Part shown: positions 24,652-34,381 of the stretch, piece by piece
How positions within the stretch are numbered: the stretch's first letter is position 1
Layout: the number at the start of each line of letters is the position of its first letter
Assembly: GCA_030141585.1 (NCBI GenBank)
Contig: JAQIFP010000048.1
Location: forward strand, 10,001 to 44,381
Direction: 5' to 3'
DNA length: 34,381 bases
Origin: Ophryocystis elektroscirrha
Taxonomy: Eukaryota > Apicomplexa > Conoidasida > Neogregarinorida > Ophryocystidae
Made by a program: the position numbers and the translations under genes
The notes under the pieces: model-generated
Database searches by the model: none
Seen by the model: only the letters and a program-made list of their open reading frames with translations
Told to the model about the DNA's origin: nothing

Positions 24652-24724
24652 AGCCCCATGCCGGATTCGAACCGACGACCTTTCGCTTACGAAGCGACTG
24701 CTCTACCAGCTGAGCTAAAGAGGC
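24652..24724 (-). tRNA. tRNA-Thr (anticodon CGT)
   Basis: Read on the minus strand: acceptor GCCTCTT, D arm GCTCAGCTGGTAGAGC, anticodon loop TTCGTAA with CGT (plus-strand 24689-24691), T arm GTCGG-TTCGAAT-CCGGC. Two mismatches are visible: U6-U67 in the acceptor and G27-A43 at the end of the anticodon stem. No T4 run follows closely on the minus strand. It is convergent with the tRNA-His gene and 34 bp beyond the stop of the Tat-SF1-like gene. Probably functional, but the weak pairs leave some doubt. Confidence 0.85.
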
Positions 24725-24758
24725 TAACAATAGAGTACCGGAATATATCTAACTACCC

Positions 24759-26182
24759 TTAATTGTCAGGGTCTATGGAGTCGCATTTTATTGTAATTTC
24801 CTCGTCATCACTGTCGACTGCTTCTAACATATGCTAATAACATAGGTGAATAGAAATTGATGGCCTACTTGCCATTCTTCACTGCCAATGTTCCTCTCAA
24901 GCTCTGGAGGAGCGGAAACTAAAGGTAAAACTTGATTCTGCAATGTTATAATTCGAAAATATATGCATTCAGTATTTACACTACTGTTAAGCACAGCGAG
25001 TAAAGTAATATATAATTTACAATAATAATATATGTATATGTATAATTTACACTTTTAATTTATATATAATAAGATGAATGTAGATCTGTAGCAGCGTAAG
25101 GTACAATATTTACATAGAATATATATATTTAATGGCACATAAACACAATAAATCTATAATGCAAAATAAGTTATTATTTAGAACGAACATTATATATAAG
25201 GTATAAATAAAATGACGGTTACTGAAATATCTGTATACAATAATATATCTATATATTTTTTTTTACTTTTTAAATATATATATGTATATATATATCTTAA
25301 AATAATTAATTATTATAAATATATTTATATATTAATTAATAAAATAATAATTAATATATTAATTATTATAAATTATTAATAATTATTATTTATTTTTTTT
25401 TTATTATTAGTAATTATTTGTTATGAACTCAGAAATGAATATAACCTTACTTTAAAGTCAGTTCTGCCGTCGTACATATATGCTTCCAGCTGAAGAGGGT
25501 TATTTTTAACAAAATTCATGAATTGAACTTCTTTTTCTTTTGGAGATGTTTCACGTTTCCCTATTTGTATGGGAGCAAGGCCAGTGAAATCTTGAGCATT
25601 CTCTATCATTTTCAAGAATAATTCTTCTTGAGACAATAAAGATTGATATTGGGTAATAAATTTGCTTGAAGTTGAGTCCACTTTGGTTTTTTCAATAGCT
25701 TTTTCGTCATTTCTTGAAGATGTGAGGAAGTTTAAATATGAAATTGTTGCTTCTCTTAAGGGATATTCAAGGATGCCGAAATTAGCTTCATTTAATCGAG
25801 CTATGGCTGTTTCACAAGCAAGAAAATCACGAAACTTTACACATACAATTCCTTGAGGATGTCTCTAAAAGAAAACATTAGTTTTTGAATATTGCACTCG
25901 AGACATTATACAGTAGTTGCGTCTCACATAACACCCATATATAAACATATATTGATATCTATATATTATTATTGTCAACTATTCAATAAAGTTTATTACT
26001 TCAAAATAATTCACCATACATATATAAATATATATATGTGTATATATATACTTGAAAACATAAATATATATATATATATATAAATATTTATATTTGAATA
26101 TATTAATATATTTAAATATGTATATATATATACTTGAATATATAACATTATATATATGTATATATATATAGTTATATATTTG

Positions 26183-26219
<37 letters not shown>

Positions 26220-27562
26220 TCAAATAAGAACAAATAAATTAATATATATATAAATTAAAAATATATGAATGTATGTAAGAGTATAATTTATAAGAAATGT
26301 GTATTTTACATACAATATTGAAAATTACGAGTCTAATATTTAATTAAATTCGCAATTAGAAGAAATTTATTATTAAAAATACAATTTAATTAGCTGTCCA
26401 ACCTCAATGGGGGTCACACTTGCAACTTCTGTCCAACTATTAAACCATTCTTTTAAATTAGAGCTAATCGTCCAATAAAAGCTGTGTTTTGGTAGATAAT
26501 GGAAAGCTTCTTCGTAAGTCCAAAGCGGCTTCAAAATCATTATTTTCGTTTGCCGTTCAGAAACGCCTTCACTCCAACCCATTCGTCGTCTTTGCTCCAA
26601 ACGAGCTGCTAAGAATTGAGCTTTTTTTGCTTGTTGTGCTTTTGAGCCTAAAACTGGTTTCACCTCTGGCACTGTTTGAGGAGCCTCAAATTTCGCCTGT
26701 CACATGATAATTTAATGTATATCATATTACATACATTTTCTCACTAATAAGCTGTATATATATATATATATATAAAATTATATTAACATATTAATATACA
26801 ATTGTATCAATGTTTATATATACAAGTATATATGTGCATATATATATATATATATAATATAGTATACTTTAAATACAGATTTTTGAGTATTTATGCTATT
26901 TAAACTAAGTGATGTCAATAAATTACTTTTTCTATATGAACGGGAAATTTATTATCTCTGAAAAAGGTGTTGTTTATATATTTAAGTGCAAAGTCAACAG
27001 ATACTTCGTTCATATAAGAAATCAAAGCGTCTCTTGTTTCTGCATTTTCAGCAGGCGGATATAATTTAATTTTTGAGCGGCCAGTATCTAAATCAATCTT
27101 CAAGACACCTGCTCGTTTGAAAAATGTCTCAACTTCAATTGGAAGAGCGTCTAAAGGTAATCCAGTAACATATATATTAGGATTTTTCTGCCAATGTACA
27201 CAAAATTGATTATTATATTACAATGATCTTTTAAAATAAGTAGACTTGAAAAATATCTTATTGCTCATATAATTATAATATCAGTGTTCATAATATAATA
27301 ATGGTCATATTTTTATGACATATATATTCAATATTCAATATATATAATACATATACATATATATTTTAATAATATATAAAATATATATTTAATATACATA
27401 TAATATTTATGATATATATAATATATATCATATATATAATATCTATAAAATATATAATATATATAATATGTATTATATATATATAACATATATGATGTAC
27501 AAAATATATTTAATATACTTATAATATGTAATATACATATAATATATAAAGTATATATAATC

Positions 27563-27616
<54 letters not shown>

Positions 27617-28961
27617 CATGGTTGTACATAGAGAAAGTTATTTTGCAAAAGCAATACGTTACCTCTACGCGTGTGTGTATAATTATAAAATTTACGTATA
27701 TTCCTAAGATCTCTAAATTTTCAATAATACTTTATATATAATAACTTATATTATTTTTATCTTTATAATAATTATTTATAAAAAAGTTTTATACAAATAA
27801 ATGATATAATATATAAAAATCTGTATTATTTCATACCTTAGCTTTAACCCATTGACCAGCCTGTTTTTTTTCTTTAACTCTAAGACGATATTTTCTCCGA
27901 CTATCTATATTTTTAGCTTTTTTACTCTAAATGTAGATATATGTCTAATACGTATCCCTACATCAATATCAACTTTTGGTAAATTATCCTGGTCAAGAAG
28001 CTTTTGATATTGAGCAAAGTTCATCCAGGTTTTGGATTGGGAATCATAGATTTTGCCAATACCTTTATTTTTTGTAGCAATTAATAATTAACAAACCATC
28101 GGGAGTTATATATTTAAATCTTTCAGGAACTTCATCAATACGCATTCTTTTGCATAAACCTATTTATACTGAATTAGAAAATTTGATTTAATAATTGAGA
28201 AAACTTCTTTACTATAGAAACTACAAAAAAAAAGTAAGCTTTTTTTCAGCTTACGCTTTATAAATGGAAAAAAATAGATATTTTTTTTATTATTAATAAA
28301 CAGAAGCAAAACATATTAACCTGAATCGTCGTTTTTTATTAGGTCTTTAAATTCCTTAATTTGTCCGATTTGATGCCATTCTGGCATCCCCAACTTCCAT
28401 GCGTAAGTCATACCGTCTGCGGAACCTCTTCAATTTTGTATTTTCAATATAAATCTTACTCATGTATTTTTGTTTCAATTTCATTTTTTGATAATGGCCC
28501 AATTACGCCTTCCAGCAGTTGTAAATACCATTCAACTTTTGATTTTTCAGTAGCTTCATTTGTAACTTCAGATGTGCGAGAATCTTCATCGCTTATATAT
28601 CCGCTACTTTTGGGAACTTCAATAGATGACACAGATTCATTATTAGATGATTCCACCTTTTTTTTACCATCTAAAATTAGTAAACTCTTAAATATAATAA
28701 ATTTATATAGCAAAATATTTTATTAATATTTCTTAGTTTAATAAATTGACTCTTTATACGTGGTAACGTGTTATTATAAATATGTATTTATTTTATGTAC
28801 TCTTTATATCAAAAAAGGGAGGTTTTAAATATATATATATATATATATAATTATTACCTCGAAAGTCTAAATATATATTCTGATGTATAAAATGTTTATA
28901 ATTACATATATATACAAGGTAATATACTAATTATAATTAAATTATTAATTATAGCATATAA

Positions 28962-29004
<43 letters not shown>

Positions 29005-29514
29005 TTATTCTCGTATAATTTGGATTCATTATTATATATAAGACATTTACTTATATATGATTAGTTCCTAATATATTTGTACATCCTAATATACATATAT
29101 TAGGAAATTAATTCAAGTCTATTAATTAGAGCATTTAAATATGTGAAATATTATAAACATGTATCTCCTTATATAATATACAAATACATGTATTCCAAAA
29201 AAAGTATATTTACAAAAATACATATTCACACATTTAAATACATATTCACCCTTAATAAGATTTTATACTGTTATATATAATGATTGTGTATATGTACATC
29301 ATTTAGTGATTAAATATAAATTGATTAATCATTATATTCATTGAAATATATACCTGTGGCATATATTAGATTTTATTAAACAAAATTCTCTATATTTGAA
29401 TGTATAGCAAAATTTATATATTTCCATTTGGATTTCTAATTAAAAAATACCATTTATTATATTTTCATTTTTATCGTCAATTAGACTTAAAAGTTCTTGG
29501 TAATCTTTTTCCAT
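24759..29514 (-). CDS. HTATSF1: Tat-SF1/CUS2-like U2 snRNP factor with N-terminal GYF-like domain
   Basis: Tat-SF1/Cus2 binds SF3B1 and U2 snRNP during pre-spliceosome assembly (family knowledge). Exons in reading order: 29514-29451, 28670-28460, 28427-28321, 28159-28097, 28062-27962, 27926-27837, 27187-26927, 26696-26403, 25864-25451, 24937-24869, 24833-24759 (582 aa). Domains: GYF_2-like about 67-110 ([16 protein letters not shown], then [10 protein letters not shown]); basic linker; RRM1 from about 213 ([15 protein letters not shown] ... KIKLY); Lys/Arg linker with [23 protein letters not shown]2 with [13 protein letters not shown] near 398; then YDGRTDFK and a short acidic tail. RRM2 has a long insertion before YDGRTDFK. 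The start is provisional: an earlier exon could exist, because the first exon is also open upstream of its ATG. Four introns are 32-35 bp; 25865-26402, 27188-27836 and 28671-29450 are long and repeat-rich. Confidence 0.85.
26015..26220. repeat. TA-rich simple repeats in intron
   Basis: Multiple (TA)n runs with interspersed TTTGAAAA words inside intron 25865-26402 of the Tat-SF1-like gene. Frames open across it on the minus strand encode only Tyr/Ile repeats and are artefacts. Confidence 0.85.
27300..27612. repeat. Long AT-only tract ending in (AT)n
   Basis: About 300 bp made of ATATAAT/ATATAC words, finishing with about 45 bp of pure AT dinucleotide (about 27567-27611). It lies in intron 27188-27836 of the Tat-SF1-like gene. 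Confidence 0.85.
28960..28997. repeat. (AT)n microsatellite in intron
   Basis: About 30 bp of pure AT repeat in the 780-bp intron 28671-29450; a shorter run is at 28830-28849. The rest of that intron is AT-rich without genes. Confidence 0.85.
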
Positions 29515-30008
29515 TTTTTTGTCATAAGATGAACCTGAAATAAATATTAAAACTTCTAAATTAAAAACTCGAGCTAGTCAAAGCTTACATATATTATATT
29601 TAACAGCTTTGAGTTTACGAGTAATATAGTTATTGTGTTTGAGAGTTTTTTTTTTATATAGTTCTAATATAATCAATTTATTTATAATCTCTTAAGTTTT
29701 CTTGATAGTATATTTAATTTTATTAAAATTCGATTATTTAAACACAAATAAATAAAATTTTGTTTTCTAATTCTACTAAATTGCAAAATTATTAATAAAA
29801 AAGTTTTGTAAACATTTAGCTCATTGATGTACATACATAACAGGGTAAATTAATATTATATTACTTGTTATATTATTAAATAACTTATTTTCTATTAATT
29901 AATATTTTTAAACTAAATTGTATATAAGGGGGTGCTAAACATTTCAACAAATATAAGACTTATAAGTTTTTTTTTTTTGTAATTCAATTAAATAAGTAAG
30001 AGAGGTTA
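29515..30008. promoter_or_regulatory. Divergent intergenic region before the 30009 gene
   Basis: 494 bp between the provisional Tat-SF1-like start (minus) and the next start (plus). It may include a first exon of the Tat-SF1-like gene; a TTTCAG acceptor lies just upstream of its provisional ATG. Otherwise it is AT-rich with poly-T tracts and no visible gene. Confidence 0.4.
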
Positions 30009-30660
30009 ATGAAAAGCACATCAGATTCTAGCATAGTAAAGCCGTCTTATAATTTATATTCATATATTCAACAAGAACCATATTCGACGGATAAAGTCAT
30101 ATCAGAGAAATTATCGGATTTGATATGGAAGGGTAATGAAGCTATGCATTTTACTGATATACATAAAAAAAATGAATACATGGACACTAAGTTTTATAGT
30201 GATGACAAAACAACAAATACTAAAAGAGTACGTATATATTCTAATAAAGAAGAACCGTACACGTCTCAAGTTTATAATCAAATACCCACGGATACAAATT
30301 CTGTATATCAATCGCCAATGGAAAAAGAAAAGGAAACCGATACTAATTATTACAGATATAAACAGAACATGTCCAAATCCAACTATACTTACAACATTGA
30401 AAACAACCAGTCTTGGCCTCCTAATTACAACAAAAGACAGTTCCAGTACGAAAAACAAATTTATATATCAAAAAGTCCCAAAAGTCTCTGGGACTCTCAA
30501 ACATTTAATGACAAAATAGAGGAAGTTGAAGACAAACAGCTTCAACCTTACATTACTCAATCAAACAACTCTCAGAATACGATGTTGAATAATGAGTGGC
30601 ACGGGTCTAAGTTTCCTACCTTTGACAATACAAAGGTACTTTTTTTAATCCAAACAAAAT

Positions 30661-30704
<44 letters not shown>

Positions 30705-31566
30705 ATATATATACACATATATATATATTAAATAAAAGTAATTAGAATATAGATTTAGCACAATTTGTTTTGGTATAAGTATGTTAGAATAAATTTGGCT
30801 GGATATAAAGATTTAAAAAATATATGAACACATACAAAATATTTAAATAATATATATATATTGTAAAATTGTGTTATTTTATATGGAAGGTTGGCATATA
30901 TAATAGTTTTTCTCGAAATAAGTGAGATTATTATTGTGAGAATGTTTATACTATATATATTTAATATATTGTATATGTATATGATATATAGTTCATTTGA
31001 TAAAGTAGTCAAATTACATGGGTTTTTATACCTTCATAATCTTTCAGGATAAAAGCAAGGAAGAATACTACAAACAGGACGGTTTCGAATATTCAATATC
31101 AGTTAAAGAAGATATTAAGCGTCAACGTGCTACTCGAAAAGTAATAAGACCTAGTAAAATTTCTTGCTGTCAACTTCATCGATTAATGCCATATGTAATG
31201 CATCAACTAGAGGTATCAAAAGCTTCAAGAAAAGAGCTATGCCGTCAACTAACTGGACAATTGTACCCTAATTCTCCGAAACCTTCTCCTAATTTTTTAT
31301 TGAATACTTTGCTGCCAGTTTTTAGAGCTGCAAACTACTTGGGTTTCGATTGGAAGTTCCACATGACTGCAAGCTTGTCTTATTTAAGATTGTGGGTCTG
31401 CAGTAGAATAGGTGGTCGAGATTTATTGCAAAAATTCCGAGTTGAATATAACGCACCTACTGGTAAATATAGCAGTTCTCTTGTTGTTTGTTAAATATTC
31501 CCTTATGTACTTTTTTTTCATAGTTTTTTTTTTGTTTTTTTAGAAACTCTGATTGAAAAAATGTAG
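30009..31566 (+). CDS. Unrecognised protein, 354 aa: disordered N half, conserved-looking C half
   Basis: Exons: 30009-30635, 31048-31462, 31544-31566. The start is fixed by an upstream in-frame TAA and no other ATG. Residues 1-209 are hydrophilic and low in complexity (Tyr, Asn, Lys, Ser, Gln), probably disordered. After the 412-bp TA-rich intron the protein is compact, helix-rich and much less biased: SCCQLHRLMPYVMHQLEV, then SRKELCRQLTGQLYPNS, FLLNTLLPVFRAANYLGF and ASLSYLRLWVCSRIGGRD. A basic stretch, KRQRATRKVIRPSK, lies just before it and could be nuclear targeting or nucleic-acid binding. No membrane segment or signal peptide. I do not recognise the family. The third exon (ETLIEKM) rests on one acceptor at 31541-31543; without it the frame stops at 31494. 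Confidence 0.75.
30661..30735. repeat. (AT)n microsatellite in intron
   Basis: About 40 bp of pure AT repeat, then interrupted TATATG/TATACAC steps, inside intron 30636-31047. Confidence 0.9.
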
Positions 31567-31777
31567 CTTTACTATATAATATAACAGAAAAAAATTAAAA
31601 TATTATATTGTAAGGAATATAAAACTTATACTTCTTAAAATATTAAAAAGCATATATATTGAAAAAATGTATTAAATAAAAACATATAAACACACATTAT
31701 AGCAACAACAATTGATCAGAGGTTTAAATAAAAGAGTATTTTGCAGAAATAGTCTCTTAGTACCTAGTTAAGAATAT

Positions 31778-33556
31778 TCAATAATTGTGGCATTCTAGAA
31801 GTAAGTCAACAATAGAATTGGGAGTTTTTTTCGAGGGATTAGCTGTCTGCATAGAGTGTAACACAGAAGTCAATTCATTTGTGTTTAAATAAGGTATTAG
31901 TAGTAAAATGGCATCTTTCAGAATAAGATTCTCTTCTTGATGCCTTTTGGCTTCTGCTTGTAGTTTTGCTGTTACTTGGTAGAGTAAACCTTCATCCGTG
32001 ACTGCTGTGGTATTAGGTGTATTAGTGTTATTATTATTATTCGTAGTGCTGAGGTTTCCTCCCGAGTGTATTACAGGTATATATGACTTTATTTGCTGCC
32101 GTTCATCACAGAGCTTATCAGAGAGCATTTCAGGTGGTAAGTCTGTGATGTCCTCTACAGTCTTTTCTGTACTAGAAACGTTACGAATATCGGCATCATT
32201 ATTTGACATAGAAGGAGACTGCGTCGTCGTACGCATATTACAATATAAATCATTCGTTCCGTCATTATCTAAAGCCCCACCTGTTGAAAGTATATTGAAC
32301 TTTTCTACGCCATTAGCGCTATTAAAAGGACTGCGTGATAATCCTGTGGGGGGGTTAAGCATGGATGATGAATTACTCAAATTTTTATTTTCAAGTGAAC
32401 CAATTATTTGCAATTTTGCGGAATTATTATCTGTACTATTTGTCGAATCGTTATCTGTATAGCAAGAGCCTTTTAATAAATTTTTCATTTTTTCTCCCAT
32501 GCTTTTATTCTCTGTATTCCCGCTATCTGGAAAATAAATATTTTTCGAATTTCTTAGTTCATATTGAAATGCATAATTATTATTGAAATTATTACGATAA
32601 AAAGAGTTGTTATTATTATTATTAGATGAATCGTTGGAACTATCATTGAAAATAGGAGTGTCCGTATAACTTTCTGTATTATTTGTTGATAGTTTAGAAA
32701 CATTTTCTAGTATGGATTTCGCAGTGATTACATTTAAGCACGAATCAGTAATAGTATTAGATAGTTGCGTTTTAAATGTGTCCATCGAATTATTGCGAGG
32801 ATTACGGTTAATAAGCTCGTATGTCTTAGACTGTATATATGTATTATCAAAATCATTATCTGTATTACGTATTTCTGGAGAACTTCGCATATGAAAATTA
32901 TTAGGAACCACTGTGGAACTTGTTGTAGATAAGCTATTATGCGGAAGTAAAGCAGTACTGTTATTGTTGTTGCTATTATTATTAATCAATTGGTTTAATA
33001 TATATGCAACATCTGACGTATGATGCATGGGATTCTCATATATGGAATCATCCATAATATCTTGATTCATATTTGTTGCGTAACTGCCGCTATTAGTGTT
33101 ATTATTATGGCTGCTGCCATTGTTAGCATATATGTATTCGGAATCTTCAGTATTATTTTTATCGGATAATAAGTTATTCGATGATAAACGTATATAACCA
33201 TTTTTGTCACACTGTGATAATATTGAATTAAAACATCCAACAGCTGTGGATGAAGATGACGCCCAAGAATATTTCCAATAATCCAGTTTATTATTTTCAT
33301 GGCTTTCAGTCGTTGAAGGTCGAATAAACATTGCCTGCGATGGATCAGAATAACAATAAGATGAACTAAGCGTATATTGCCGTAAATCCGATTCGTTTAA
33401 CCACAGACAAGGTGACTCATATAGATAGTTTGACTTCTAAAATTTTTATATAATATATAACAAATTATTAATATATATGCATATATATATATATATTATA
33501 TTAAATTAATTATTTATATTCAGTATATACATATATACTATATATAATCTATCACA

Positions 33557-33607
<51 letters not shown>

Positions 33608-34381
33608 AATTATTAATATATGAGTATATGTATTATTATATTATATATGTATATATATATACAAATTAAAGAATAAATATCTATGTATGTATGAAATTTA
33701 TTAACATGCCTGCTCATAAGGGAAATAGGGTGTAAAATCGTGACAACTTGATCTTACTGGGTACAAAGGTTGATTGCTGTAAGTCTGAAAGTATATAAAA
33801 AATATTTTATCTAGCTTACCGGAGGTATATTATCCATGTAGCATTGTTTGGGAACTAAATTTTTTTTTTTCCACCAGTTCTTAGGCTTACTCTCAGCCTT
33901 TTTGAAAGGTAGCTTCCAATAATCTGATTCATTACTTTGGTATCGTGCATTATCAATTCGTAACATATCTTCATTAAAAGATTGCGATAATATTGAAGAT
34001 GTTATTTCTACTTTTGAAAAAACAAAAGTGTCATTCAAACTAAAAGAACCTGTTGGTCCTCCAAGCCAAAAATAACCTTCACAGAAAAACCCATATAATC
34101 GGCCAAAAGCACGAGCTATTTGTGGAGGGGTTCCAGAAAATGTTCTTACTTGCCAAGTAAATGTTTGTAAATTTAAAAACCAAATGCAGTTATGATCCGA
34201 AAAATTGTAATCCTTATAATTCGTCATTCCTATTACACTTTTATCTTCTGCTGTAATCCCTCCATATACACACATAAAATGCCCAATGACTAAAGCAGTA
34301 TGCCTGAAATGAATATATTGGCGTCTATTCACTTTATTAGTTCAGATATATATTTTATATGCAATATATATATATATATAT
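31778..34381 (-). CDS. Kelch-repeat protein with long Asn-rich tail and C-terminal helix (5'-partial)
   Basis: Reading order: part of an exon 34381-34333 (its boundary and the upstream gene are outside view), 34303-33820, 33784-33758, 33436-31778. The first visible part has kelch features: HTALVIGHFMCVYGGI, NCIWFLNLQTFTWQV, and RAFGRLYGFF...WLGGPTG...LNDTFVF, consistent with one to two blades of a beta-propeller used for protein binding. After about residue 170 the protein is Asn/Ser-rich, with short poly-Asn runs and repeated NNNN/NNNT words, for some 400 residues. It ends in an ordered segment, LLYQVTAKLQAEAKRHQEEN followed by LILKDAILLLIPYLNTNEL, that looks like a dimerising coiled coil. 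No kelch-family enzyme domain is visible. Introns 34304-34332 (29 bp) and 33785-33819 (35 bp) are tiny; 33437-33757 holds TA repeats. Confidence 0.8.
33555..33605. repeat. (AT)n microsatellite in intron
   Basis: About 42 bp of pure TA repeat in intron 33437-33757 of the kelch gene, with further TA-rich sequence on both sides. Confidence 0.9.

Noticed and set aside
25979..26233. Two Tyr/Ile-repeat frames on the minus strand
   Set aside because: Translate a TA microsatellite within an intron of the Tat-SF1-like gene.
31998..32462. Plus-strand open frame opposite the kelch gene tail
   Set aside because: Mirror of Asn-codon repeats on the other strand; hydrophobic Val/Leu runs come from ATT/GTT triplets.
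33437..33757. GC-AG intron in the kelch gene (CAG|GCATGT donor at about 33707)
   Set aside because: A canonical GTAAGA donor right after 33758 (minus strand) gives the same phase with a shorter exon, so a rare donor is not needed.

Overview
The window is a strongly AT-rich piece of eukaryotic nuclear DNA, dense in genes and in spliceosomal introns. All three standard stop codons end genes here, so no code change is needed. Three things suggest an alveolate, most likely an apicomplexan or a close relative: tiny introns (about 40 of 28-39 bp, GT...AG), Asn-rich low-complexity protein segments, and an HD-type cyclic-nucleotide phosphodiesterase of the kind these parasites carry. The lineage is an inference; nothing in the window proves it. 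There are 13 protein genes and two tRNA genes. I rebuilt the exons by hand by joining splice sites so that phase and family motifs agree. For every gene complete in the window the exon lengths sum to a multiple of three.

Layout. 1-3007 (+): C-terminal part of a phosphodiesterase. 3017-4305 (-): GILT-type thiol reductase. 4367-5215 (-): unknown protein. 5389-8180 (+): coiled-coil protein. 8254-10231 (+): WD40 protein of the ASA1/GNB1L family. 10220-13501 (-): DUF3336/patatin lipase of the SDP1/TGL type. 14250-15710 (-): RED/IK spliceosome protein. 16068-18576 (+): RUVBL2 (reptin) AAA+ ATPase. 18579-21925 (-): long-chain acyl-CoA synthetase. 22159-24265 (-): PlsC-type acyltransferase. 24344-24415 (+): tRNA-His(GTG). 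24652-24724 (-): tRNA-Thr(CGT). 24759-29514 (-): Tat-SF1/CUS2-like U2 snRNP factor with an extra N-terminal GYF-like domain. 30009-31566 (+): unknown protein. 31778-34381 (-): kelch protein with a long Asn-rich tail, cut by the window edge.

Themes. Convergent genes are packed very tightly: stop codons lie 9 bp apart (PDE/GILT) and 2 bp apart (RUVBL2/acyl-CoA synthetase), and one pair overlaps by 12 bp of coding sequence (ASA1-like/lipase). Three genes act on acyl lipids: a lipase, an acyl-CoA synthetase, and an acyltransferase that lies next to the synthetase on the same strand. ASA1/GNB1L and RUVBL2 belong to one chaperone network that matures PIKK kinases. RED and Tat-SF1 are splicing factors. 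I found no mobile element, CRISPR array or bacterial-type system. Introns fall into two classes: about 30-bp ones, and 200-780-bp ones that are often filled with TA or ATT simple repeats.
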